A stretch of 64,000 bases of DNA from Marinobacterium litorale DSM 23545 (GTDB lineage: Bacteria > Pseudomonadota > Gammaproteobacteria > Pseudomonadales > Balneatricaceae), in NCBI RefSeq assembly GCF_000428985.1, contig NZ_AUAZ01000006.1:118097-182096 (forward strand). The letters run 5' to 3'. A program made the translations under genes and the position numbers. Shown piece by piece: positions 1 to 6,917 of this stretch (position 1 is its first letter; every line of letters begins with the position of its first letter). Below the pieces are notes generated by a model. The model was not told where the DNA came from and searched no databases. It saw only the letters and a program-made list of their open reading frames with translations.

Positions 1-2
1 GT

Positions 3-959
3 AGCCGGGGCTGGCGATCGCGGCTGATCTACGAGACCAACATCCGACAGAGCTACAACGCTGGACGCGAGCGGCAGATGAGTGACCCGGCCTACCGCGA
101 GCGCTTCCCCTTCATGCAGTATCGCCATTCTGGTGCCGAAAACTACCGCCCACAGCACAAAGCATGGGATGGGCTGGTGCTCCGCGCAGATGATCCCTGG
201 TGGGACGTGCATAGCCCTAGCAACGGTTACGGCTGCAAGTGCAAGAAGTTCCCAGTCTCGCGCCGCCAAGCCAAGCGGCTGGGCCGTGAGGTACCGGATG
301 AAACACCAGAGGATGAGTACCGTGAGTTCCTGGATGAACGCACCGGCGAAGTGAAGCAGATCCCGCTCGGCATCGATCCGGGCTTTGAGCATCGGCCAGG
401 TGCCAGTCTGCTGCGCCCGTTTGCCAACCGACACCGTGCCGAACTGCCGGAGCATGTCCAGCCGGTACCGGTGAACACCTCCACCAAGCCGACATTGCCG
501 GAGCCAGCACCAACAACCCCGGATCTGTTACTGGATGATGCGCGCCCCCTGGACGATTACCTGAACACCTTCCTGGAAGAGTTTGGTGTTGATGGGCCGA
601 CGCTGTTTCGTGATATCACCGGCGAGCCGATCGCCCTCGACCGCATCATGTTTGAAGGGGCCGATGGCGCCATCAGTATCGATGAGAGCTTACGCCCTTA
701 TATCCGCCTGCTGGCCCGGACACTACAGCAGCCCGACGAGGTATGGACGCTGCTGGAGCCCGACATCAAAGACGCTAAGCGGCTGCGCGTTAAGCGGCGA
801 TACCTCAAACGCTGGCAGCAGGATGGCCGCATCGGATTCACGCTATTCGATCAGGGGCAAGGCGTATGGACCGGCCGAGCCGTTATGGACAGCGATGAAT
901 CCATGGAGCAACTGCGCGAAGGCGTGTTGCTTTACCACCGCACGGAGGATGGCTCATGA
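3..959 (+). CDS. MuF-type minor head protein with C-terminal PBECR-like nuclease domain (5' partial)
   Basis: The frame is open from base 3 and has no start in the window, so the N-terminus is missing; the first ATG at 78 is internal. The visible part begins in the conserved MuF core and carries the typical C-x-C motif (GYGCKCKKF, near 230-255). After a proline-rich linker (about 430-530) comes a second domain from about 540 to the end, with a basic RVKRRYLKRW segment and a GVLLYHR-like end. This resembles the phage Barnase-EndoU-ColicinE5/D-RelE-like nuclease (PBECR2) family often fused to MuF. MuF proteins are minor capsid components near the portal and may be injected with the DNA. Nuclease activity of the C-terminus is inferred from family resemblance only. 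The stop overlaps the next start (ATGAG). Confidence 0.85.
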   Translation, partial: SRGWRSRLIYETNIRQSYNAGRERQMSDPAYRERFPFMQYRHSGAENYRPQHKAWDGLVLRADDPWWDVHSPSNGYGCKCKKFPVSRRQAKRLGREVPDETPEDEYREFLDERTGEVKQIPLGIDPGFEHRPGASLLRPFANRHRAELPEHVQPVPVNTSTKPTLPEPAPTTPDLLLDDARPLDDYLNTFLEEFGVDGPTLFRDITGEPIALDRIMFEGADGAISIDESLRPYIRLLARTLQQPDEVWTLLEPDIKDAKRLRVKRRYLKRWQQDGRIGFTLFDQGQGVWTGRAVMDSDESMEQLREGVLLYHRTEDGS

Positions 960-1573
960 GCGGCGTGCAGGAGCGGATCACCGTCGACTTTGACGATACC
1001 CAGGTACAGGACGTTTTGAACCGTGTACTGCGGGTGACCGAAAACACCGAGCCGGTGATGATGGAGATCGCCGAATACCTCCACGGCCAAACCCGTGAGC
1101 ACTTCGACAATGAGAAAGCCCCAGATGGTACGCCCTGGGCGAAGGTGAAACCGGAAACGCAGGAAGAGAAGAACCAGGGCTACTACGTCGGCGGCGAGCG
1201 CACCTCGCTGCCGATCCCCGGCAAGACTCTCCACGGGGTGACCCTCAACCTGCGGGATATGATCCACCCGTTCTGGAGCAAGACCGAGGCGGGAGTCAGT
1301 ACCGGCATGGAAACCGATGCCTACGCGGCCGCTCACCAGTTCGGTACGGAAGGCATGACCATCAGTGTGCCCAGTCACCAGCGTCTGATCACCCAGGTGT
1401 TCGGTCGCCAATTGCCGTTTCCCGTCTGGGCAACGGTGGGAGCGTACAGCTTCCAGGGTGGCTTACCCGCCAGGCCATTCTTTGGTGTCGGCCCGGATGA
1501 TGAGCGGGAGATATTGGACATCCTGGAGGACGAAATACTGACGCATACACAAGCGCCATCAGGGCGTATTTAA
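956..1573 (+). CDS. Phage virion morphogenesis protein (Mu gpG-like)
   Basis: A 205-residue protein whose ATG overlaps the MuF stop. It has the family pattern: an N-terminal helical part with MMEIAEYLHGQTREHF, then a KAPDGTPWAKVKPET segment, then the conserved Q-F-G-x-E and PARPFFG motifs near the C-terminus. In Mu, gpG acts in virion assembly, affecting head-tail joining. Length and position directly after MuF fit. No signal peptide or membrane segment is visible. Confidence 0.85.
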   Translation: MSGVQERITVDFDDTQVQDVLNRVLRVTENTEPVMMEIAEYLHGQTREHFDNEKAPDGTPWAKVKPETQEEKNQGYYVGGERTSLPIPGKTLHGVTLNLRDMIHPFWSKTEAGVSTGMETDAYAAAHQFGTEGMTISVPSHQRLITQVFGRQLPFPVWATVGAYSFQGGLPARPFFGVGPDDEREILDILEDEILTHTQAPSGRI

Positions 1574-1614
1574 GGTTCTTGGTGTATGTCGGTAGCGGAT
1601 TTCATAGTTTGTCG

Positions 1615-1635
1615 ATTCTAACGGTATTCTAACGG
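1615..1635 (+). repeat. Tandem ATTCTAACGG direct repeat, possible operator or promoter element
   Basis: Two exact copies of ATTCTAACGG, separated by one base, occupy 1615-1624 and 1626-1635, in the 93-bp gap before the inserted membrane-protein gene. An 11-bp period is one helical turn, as for paired regulator sites. No clear -35/-10 pair was found around them. The gap is visibly richer in A+T than the head genes. Confidence 0.45.
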
Positions 1636-1666
1636 CTAACAGCGCTTTTATTGATAGAGGTTTGAC

Positions 1667-2191
1667 ATGACTACAGGGACTGGTGGCAATGACGCGGCTA
1701 AAAACAGCAGCGACGGCGAGAACTCAAGTTATCGAACTATGCTCATTGAGGTTGTCCACAATCTCAATTCGAGCTTTGACAAGTTGGTGGTAACTCTCTC
1801 TGGTGGGGCGCTGGCAGTATCAATCACTTTCCTGAAGGACGTTATCTCGATAGAGCAAATCGTTCAGCCGTGGTTGCTTTTGACGGCTTGGGGCCTCTTC
1901 GTCTTTAGTCTAGCCAGCATATTAGGAGAGATACTGTTCGGAATGGAGGCGTACAAGCTGGCACTTCGGCAGCTCGATGACGGAACTATTTATGAAGGAC
2001 GTCCAGGTAAATTGTTTTCGGCGCTGTCCTGCTGGCTTCAGAGGCTCGCAATAATAACCCTAGTTTCTGGATTGTTGCTATTATCGGTATTCACCTTAGT
2101 GAATATGGGAGATAGCAATGGCAGCAGACAAGCAGAGACCGAACAATCCGCCGCGCCCCCCTCGCCAAACACCTCAACGCCCGAGGCCTGA
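1667..2191 (+). CDS. Membrane protein of unknown function inserted in the head gene cluster
   Basis: A 174-residue protein I do not recognise. It has a polar N-terminus rich in N, S and D (1-22), probable transmembrane segments at about 44-63, 68-88 and 122-144, and a polar proline/threonine tail. The ATG at 1667 follows an AGAGG-like ribosome site. It sits between gpG and the protease, where Mu has no membrane protein, behind its own A+T-rich gap, and its codons look less G+C-rich than its neighbours. These are marks of an added (moron) gene. Lysogen exclusion or defence is a possible role, but nothing in the sequence proves it. A proline-rich small ORF overlaps its 3' end. Confidence 0.6.
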   Translation: MTTGTGGNDAAKNSSDGENSSYRTMLIEVVHNLNSSFDKLVVTLSGGALAVSITFLKDVISIEQIVQPWLLLTAWGLFVFSLASILGEILFGMEAYKLALRQLDDGTIYEGRPGKLFSALSCWLQRLAIITLVSGLLLLSVFTLVNMGDSNGSRQAETEQSAAPPSPNTSTPEA

Positions 2192-2264
2192 GCCACATAT
2201 AGACTCGCCAGGAAAGAGAGAATGGCAACCACCGCCGCCACCGCCGCGCCCAAAGGAGAAATAA
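2118..2264 (+). CDS. Small proline-rich protein overlapping the membrane-protein gene
   Basis: A 48-residue ORF in another frame, starting inside the last quarter of the preceding gene and extending 73 bases past its stop. The ATG is preceded by a good ribosome site (GGGAGA, six-base spacing), which suggests coupled translation. About one third of the residues are proline, with runs such as PPRPPRQTPQRPRPEP and QPPPPPPRPKEK, and the protein is strongly basic. It has no signal peptide and no lipobox cysteine, so although the overlapping layout recalls Rz/Rz1 it is not a classical Rz1. A polyproline ligand or partner of the upstream protein is possible. Confidence 0.5.
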   Translation: MAADKQRPNNPPRPPRQTPQRPRPEPHIDSPGKREWQPPPPPPRPKEK

Positions 2265-2316
2265 CCTCCAACCCACGTTAAACCACCTCCCCTGAACATG
2301 CCGCCATCATGGCGGC

Positions 2317-3432
2317 ATGAGCATTTCAAACCACACCGCACTCGCAGTACTCGCCAGCCGGATCGGGAACCACCCAGTCGCTATTCTGGCGCTGGATCTG
2401 TCCGCCGACTCTGACGGCTGGCAGCAGCTGCTCCCCGCTGGGCACTTCAAGGCGATCGATGGCCGTCCCAGCGATGTGCCTGGCGGTCACTGGTTCTTGG
2501 ATGAGGGTATCGCCCGTCGCCTGATCGAGCGGGCCCAGGCTGCAGCCAACGACCTGGTTATCGATTACGAACATCAAACCCTCTACAGCGAACAGAACGG
2601 CCAGCCGGCACCGGCTGCCGGCTGGTTCAAGGATGCTGAGTGGCGTGAGTCCGGGCTCTGGATACGCCCGAGTTGGACCGACCGTGCCCGCGACTTCATC
2701 CAGAGCGGCGAGTACCGCTACCTCTCAGCTGTTTTTCCCTACGACAAACGTACTGGCGAGCCGCTGTCGTTGCACAGCGCCGCCCTCGTTAACCGTCCCG
2801 GTATCGACGGCATGCAGGCCGTTGCCGCACTGAACGCTCAACTCCCTATAACTGAACAGGAGACTGTGATGAACGAACACATGCGCAAGCTGCTCGCCAA
2901 GCTCGGTATCAAAATTGCCGAGGGTGCCGAGCTGACCGAGGAGCAAGCCACCGCTGCGCTGAGCGCCTTGGATGGACTGACCTCCAAGTCTGAACGTGCT
3001 GGTGAGCTGGAAACCGAACTCGCCACACTTAAGGCAAAACAGCCTGCTCAGGGCGTGGATCTTTCCAAGTACGTGCCGGTTGATACCTATAACGCGCTGG
3101 TCACCGCTCATGCCGCGCTGAAAGCGGGTGCCGAAACCGAGAGCGCTGAGCGCCTGATCGCTGATGCCCGCAAGGACGGCAAAGTGCTGGCTGCTGAAGA
3201 GGACTACCTGAACCAGTTCGCGGAGCAGCAGGGAGTGGCCGCGCTGAAGGCGCTGATCGACGCCCGTCCGGCAGTTGCTGCGCTCAAGGGTAAACAGACG
3301 GACGAACAGGACACCCAGAAGGACCAGGGCAAAGGCAAGGACGCTGATCTGACTTCCGAGGACCTCGCGGTGCTGAAGGCCACCGGCCAGTCCCGCGAGG
3401 AGTTCATCAAATCCAAGCAGGAGCTGAACTGA
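2317..3432 (+). CDS. Phage capsid maturation protease (Mu gpI-like) with scaffold tail
   Basis: A 371-residue protein. Residues 1 to about 165 form the Mu gpI protease domain, with DYEHQTLYSEQNGQPAPAAGWF, the YRYLSAVFPYD segment and the HSAALVNRPG motif typical of this prohead protease family. Residues 184-371 are a helical, alanine- and glutamate-rich scaffold, produced separately in Mu as gpZ from an internal start. The protease cleaves scaffold during head maturation. It lies directly upstream of the decoration-like and major capsid genes, as in Mu. Confidence 0.88.
   Translation: MSISNHTALAVLASRIGNHPVAILALDLSADSDGWQQLLPAGHFKAIDGRPSDVPGGHWFLDEGIARRLIERAQAAANDLVIDYEHQTLYSEQNGQPAPAAGWFKDAEWRESGLWIRPSWTDRARDFIQSGEYRYLSAVFPYDKRTGEPLSLHSAALVNRPGIDGMQAVAALNAQLPITEQETVMNEHMRKLLAKLGIKIAEGAELTEEQATAALSALDGLTSKSERAGELETELATLKAKQPAQGVDLSKYVPVDTYNALVTAHAALKAGAETESAERLIADARKDGKVLAAEEDYLNQFAEQQGVAALKALIDARPAVAALKGKQTDEQDTQKDQGKGKDADLTSEDLAVLKATGQSREEFIKSKQELN
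2869..3432 (+). CDS. Nested scaffold protein (gpZ-like), in frame inside the protease gene
   Basis: An internal in-frame ATG at 2869 is preceded by a strong ribosome site (ACAGGAG, seven-base spacing). It would yield 187 residues identical to the C-terminus of the protease-scaffold fusion. The region is predicted helical (ATLKAKQPAQG, repeated A/E/L), as expected of a head scaffold. In Mu and lambda the scaffold is made from such an internal start, so a high scaffold-to-protease ratio is expected. Confidence 0.7.
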   Translation: MNEHMRKLLAKLGIKIAEGAELTEEQATAALSALDGLTSKSERAGELETELATLKAKQPAQGVDLSKYVPVDTYNALVTAHAALKAGAETESAERLIADARKDGKVLAAEEDYLNQFAEQQGVAALKALIDARPAVAALKGKQTDEQDTQKDQGKGKDADLTSEDLAVLKATGQSREEFIKSKQELN

Positions 3433-3433
3433 T

Positions 3434-3820
3434 ATGGGCGCTATTGCAGAACGCGACGGTCGCAAGCGCGGCTACCCGATGAAGGCCGGTGCCAACCTGG
3501 CCGCCAACGTACCCGCTGTACTCGATAGCGGCTACCTCACCGATGTGTCGGACGGCTCCGGCAGTGCCACAAGCGCAGGTGTAACCACCTTCGAAGCGGA
3601 TAACAGCGCGGGGGCCAATGGCGACGTGATCGCTGAAGTGGTCAGCGGTGAGCACAAGTTCGCGAACAACGGCGATATCACCGTCGCCAATGCGGGCGCG
3701 ACTGCCTACTTCGTGGATGACTCCACCGTATCCAGCGACTCCGCCACCAGCTCTCGCAATGCCGCCGGCACGATCACCCAGGTCGACGGTGACGGTGTCT
3801 GGGTAGCGCTCGGCGTTTAA
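3434..3820 (+). CDS. Probable head decoration or cement protein
   Basis: A 128-residue protein starting two bases after the protease stop. It is rich in G, A, S, D and T with short beta-strand-like segments, for example ANGDVIAEVV and ANAGATAYFVDD. Its place between scaffold and major capsid is that of small decoration proteins in many tailed phages (Mu gp33 region). The assignment rests on position, size and composition, as no diagnostic motif is visible. Confidence 0.55.
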   Translation: MGAIAERDGRKRGYPMKAGANLAANVPAVLDSGYLTDVSDGSGSATSAGVTTFEADNSAGANGDVIAEVVSGEHKFANNGDITVANAGATAYFVDDSTVSSDSATSSRNAAGTITQVDGDGVWVALGV

Positions 3821-3859
3821 GCGGGCGTTAAAACCGAACAGCTCTAACAGGAGAGATTG

Positions 3860-4756
3860 ATGGACATTACAGCCAACGCATTGCGAGCCCTCTACACCGC
3901 TGTGAACTCGGCGTTCCAGCAGGGCCGCGCAACCTACACTCCGAAGTGGGAAAAGATTGCCACCTTGGTGAACTCCACCACGGCGCAGGAGAACTACGAG
4001 TGGCTGGGTGAGTTCACCCGTCTGCGCAAGTGGATCGGCGATCGCCAGATCAACCGCATGAAGGTGCACGACTACTCGATCAAGAACGAAAAGTTCGAGG
4101 GTACCGAAGGCATCCCCGCTGAGCGGATCGAGGACGATACCTACGGCGTGATCATGCCCAAGTTCCAGGACATGGGCTACGCCTCAGCGACTCACCCGGA
4201 CGAGCTGGTGTTTGCGCTGCTGGCTGCAGGTTTTACCACGCCATGCTACGACGGGCAGTACTACTTCGATACCGATCATCCCGTGATTGGTTCCGACGGC
4301 ACGGCGCAAAGCGTCAGCAATATGCAGGCTGGCGCAGGTAACGCCTGGTTCCTGCTGGACACTAACCGTCCGCTCAAGCCGCTCATCTTCCAACGCCGCC
4401 GCGAATACCGTCTGCAGGCGAAGACCGACGCAGGCACCTCCGATCGTGTGTTCATGGCGGATGAATACCTGTACGGCGTGGATGCCCGTGTGAATGCCGG
4501 TTTCGGGTTCTGGCAGCAGGCATTCGGCTCCAAGGCCACCCTGGACGAAACCAACTTCGATGCCGCCATGGCGGCCATGGGCGCACTGAAGTCAGACAAG
4601 GGCCGCCCGCTCGGCATCATGCCCAACCTGCTGGTGGTTGGTCCCTCCAATCGCTCTGCTGCCAAGACGCTGATCGAAGCCCAGAACAAAGCCAATGGTG
4701 CCAGCAACCCGAACTACCAGGCCGTCGAAGTGATGGTCGTTCCCTGGCTCGACTAA
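3860..4756 (+). CDS. Major capsid protein (Mu gpT-like)
   Basis: A 298-residue protein that fits the Mu-like major head subunit family: N-terminal ITANALRALYTAVNSAFQQG, central WLGEFTRLRKWIGDRQ and the GTEGIPAERIEDDTYG segment, then YYFDTDHPV. ATG 3860 is chosen over the upstream TTG because AGGAGAG at 3850 is well spaced for it. It builds the icosahedral shell and follows the decoration-like gene. The usual length of the family is about 300 residues. Confidence 0.9.
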   Translation: MDITANALRALYTAVNSAFQQGRATYTPKWEKIATLVNSTTAQENYEWLGEFTRLRKWIGDRQINRMKVHDYSIKNEKFEGTEGIPAERIEDDTYGVIMPKFQDMGYASATHPDELVFALLAAGFTTPCYDGQYYFDTDHPVIGSDGTAQSVSNMQAGAGNAWFLLDTNRPLKPLIFQRRREYRLQAKTDAGTSDRVFMADEYLYGVDARVNAGFGFWQQAFGSKATLDETNFDAAMAAMGALKSDKGRPLGIMPNLLVVGPSNRSAAKTLIEAQNKANGASNPNYQAVEVMVVPWLD

Positions 4757-4821
4757 TCGCCTGACCTTATGGCGGGCGATCGATTGCCCGCTCAACCCGA
4801 CATAGCGAGAGGACATATGAA

Positions 4822-5247
4822 ATGCCAAGTATTCGTATCAGCTCTGCAATTAATGGCTTCCGACGCGCTGGAGTGGCTCATCCGAGTAAGCCAACTGTGT
4901 ACCCGGGCGATTACTTTTCCGACGAGCAGATCCGGCAGCTCAAAGCGGAACCGCGCCTGGCCGTGGAGTTTGGCGACTTCGAAGTGGAAGAACTTGAGCA
5001 AGCAGATCCGCCTGCTGATCAGACGGGGGCCGTGGAGCCGGACAGTGCATCTGGCGATGTGACGCCGGACAACGGTGAGAACCTGCTCCAGCCGTTGATG
5101 GACATCATTGGGAAGCTGGACCCACATGACGAAAAGCTCTGGAACAAGGACGGTAGCCCCAAAGCGGCCAACTTCCCTCAGGGCACAACTGCTGAAGACC
5201 GCGCCAACGCTTGGGAAATGTTCCAGGCTCAGGCAGATAAGGCCTAA
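4822..5247 (+). CDS. Mu gp35-like (FluMu domain) head protein
   Basis: A 141-residue protein. Its N-terminus reads FRRAGVAHPSKPTVYPGDYF followed by a QLKAEPRLAVEF segment, the recognisable FluMu N-terminal domain found just after the capsid gene in Mu-like phages. The middle (58-85) is acidic and low in complexity, and the C-terminal part (about 88-141, LLQPLMDIIGKLDP) may be a second small helical domain. Its exact function is not known. ATG 4822 follows an AGAGGACAT-rich stretch. Confidence 0.75.
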   Translation: MPSIRISSAINGFRRAGVAHPSKPTVYPGDYFSDEQIRQLKAEPRLAVEFGDFEVEELEQADPPADQTGAVEPDSASGDVTPDNGENLLQPLMDIIGKLDPHDEKLWNKDGSPKAANFPQGTTAEDRANAWEMFQAQADKA

Positions 5248-5250
5248 CCC

Positions 5251-5673
5251 ATGTATGCCACCCGTCAGGACATGATCGACCGTTTTGGTGAGGAGGAGAT
5301 CCAGCTCCTCACCGATCGGGACGGCAGCGCCGGTGTGATTGTCGATAGCGTACTTGATCAGATGCTGGCTGATGCCAGCGCCGAGATCGACGGCTACATC
5401 GGCGGTCGCTACCGCCTGCCGCTGGTCACTGTGCCTGAGGTGCTGGTGCGTCTGTGCTGCGATATTGCCCGCTACCTGCTCCATGATGATCGAGCCCCCG
5501 AACAGCTCAAGGTGCGGTACGACGCAGCGATCAAGTTCCTGACCAAGCTGGGCAGCGGTGAACTGAGTCTCGGTGTGCTCGATGCCAACGAAAGCGGCCC
5601 GAGTAATAACACCGCTGAAATCCAGTCCGCTGGTAGCGTGTTCGCCCGCAATAGCAGCAAGGGGTTCATCTGA
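5251..5673 (+). CDS. Mu gp36-like protein (DUF1320), head-tail connector type
   Basis: A 140-residue protein with the DUF1320 hallmark start MYATRQDMIDRFGEEEI, then DASAEIDGYIGGRYRLPL and an LLHDD segment. Members lie after the capsid genes in Mu-like phages and are thought to act in head completion or as connector. The gene starts three bases after the gp35-like stop and overlaps the next gene by one base (TGATG). Confidence 0.85.
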   Translation: MYATRQDMIDRFGEEEIQLLTDRDGSAGVIVDSVLDQMLADASAEIDGYIGGRYRLPLVTVPEVLVRLCCDIARYLLHDDRAPEQLKVRYDAAIKFLTKLGSGELSLGVLDANESGPSNNTAEIQSAGSVFARNSSKGFI

Positions 5674-6095
5674 TGCTGGAGCTGAAAGACGACTACCTGG
5701 CTGCTGAGCCGATCCTGGTCACCACGCTGGAGCAGGTAGCAGATATCCGCAAAGTCTATAGATCGGAGGATCTCGCCACCCTGGATGAGCGATCCCAGAT
5801 CTGCCCGGCGCTGCACCTCATCTACTGGGGCGACAGCATTCCCTTGCAGTCACAGGGCGGCGTTGTCGGCCACGTTACCCAGACATGGATAGTCGTCCTT
5901 GCCATCGATCTGCGCAAGAAGGATAAGGCTGGCGGGCTGCTAGCTGACCTGATCAAAACCATGTCCGGCGTCCATACCGAGCTTGGTTCCATCAAACGCG
6001 TCAACGCCCCGGCGAAGCCAAGCTTCAGAGGCGGCTTTGGCTACTACCCACTCGCATTTGAACTGACCTTCAGAACCAAAGGAGCACGAAAATGA
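5673..6095 (+). CDS. Mu gp37-like protein (DUF1834-like), probable tail terminator or completion protein
   Basis: A 140-residue protein following the gp36-like gene and preceding the tail tube, where Mu gp37 and tail-terminator proteins lie. It starts with a short helix and then alternates strands (TWIVVLAIDLRKK, YYPLAFELTF), as tail-terminator folds do. The annotation rests mainly on order, length and general pattern. Its stop overlaps the tube start (ATGA). Confidence 0.65.
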   Translation: MLELKDDYLAAEPILVTTLEQVADIRKVYRSEDLATLDERSQICPALHLIYWGDSIPLQSQGGVVGHVTQTWIVVLAIDLRKKDKAGGLLADLIKTMSGVHTELGSIKRVNAPAKPSFRGGFGYYPLAFELTFRTKGARK

Positions 6096-6847
6096 GCGGA
6101 CTTCTTCTCGCTGGCGACGTTTACATCGACCGCCTCACTGACACCGGCGTATCCACCGGCCTGGTAGGGCCTATCAACGTCACCCAGCTGGCGCTCCAGA
6201 CCCCGTCTGAGAAGGTGCAGCGGCCCTCCAAACGCAAGAGCACCTACGGCCAGACGCTGGACACAGTCACCCTGCCGCAGCCGACCACCATCAACATGGT
6301 GATCGATGACCAGCCTGCGGACCTGCTGGCGATGGCCATGCTTGGTGACGTGGAGCAGATCAACCAGGGCTCCGGCAACGTTTCACTCGCAGACGTCACG
6401 CTCAAGGCCGGTAATAAATGGACCAAGCTACCGCATGGCAACCTGGCTGATTCTGGGTTGGCGTTGTATGAGTCCGACGGGACCACGCCGATCGCCGCGC
6501 CCGCGTTTGAGGTCAACTACGCGCTGGGCATGATCCGCACCACGCCAGGTGGCGCTCAGGACACCGGCTCTGATGTATCGGCCAAGATCACCTACGACTA
6601 CAGCGCAATCGCTGGCACCCGCATCAAGGCCGGTACCCGCTCGCAGATCCGCATGAAGATCTTTATGGACGGCACCAACCTGGCCAACGGCTTGCCCTGC
6701 AAGCTGGAGGTTCCTGAAGCGGCGATCGCGCCGACCGAAGCGGTGGACCTGTTCTCCAGCACGTACGTCAGCACCACGCTGGCGGGCGACGTGAAGCTGG
6801 TTGATGGCGAAACCGCGCCCTACTACTTCGACCAGGAAACCGCCTGA
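6092..6847 (+). CDS. Tail tube (major tail) protein
   Basis: A 251-residue beta-rich protein just before the tape measure gene. It begins SGLLLAGDVYIDRL, has a segment typical of tube proteins (QRPSKRKSTYGQTLDTVTLP) and ends in alternating strands with KIFMDGTNLANG and YYFDQETA. No contractile sheath gene is found, so it is the main tail component of a siphovirus-like tail. Family membership is inferred from context and pattern. Confidence 0.75.
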   Translation: MSGLLLAGDVYIDRLTDTGVSTGLVGPINVTQLALQTPSEKVQRPSKRKSTYGQTLDTVTLPQPTTINMVIDDQPADLLAMAMLGDVEQINQGSGNVSLADVTLKAGNKWTKLPHGNLADSGLALYESDGTTPIAAPAFEVNYALGMIRTTPGGAQDTGSDVSAKITYDYSAIAGTRIKAGTRSQIRMKIFMDGTNLANGLPCKLEVPEAAIAPTEAVDLFSSTYVSTTLAGDVKLVDGETAPYYFDQETA

Positions 6848-6917
6848 TAGTCGACTGAACCACCCGGAGGGCGCCCGCCCTCCGCACTTCGTTTAACGCC
6901 TCTAACCTGGAGCCACG

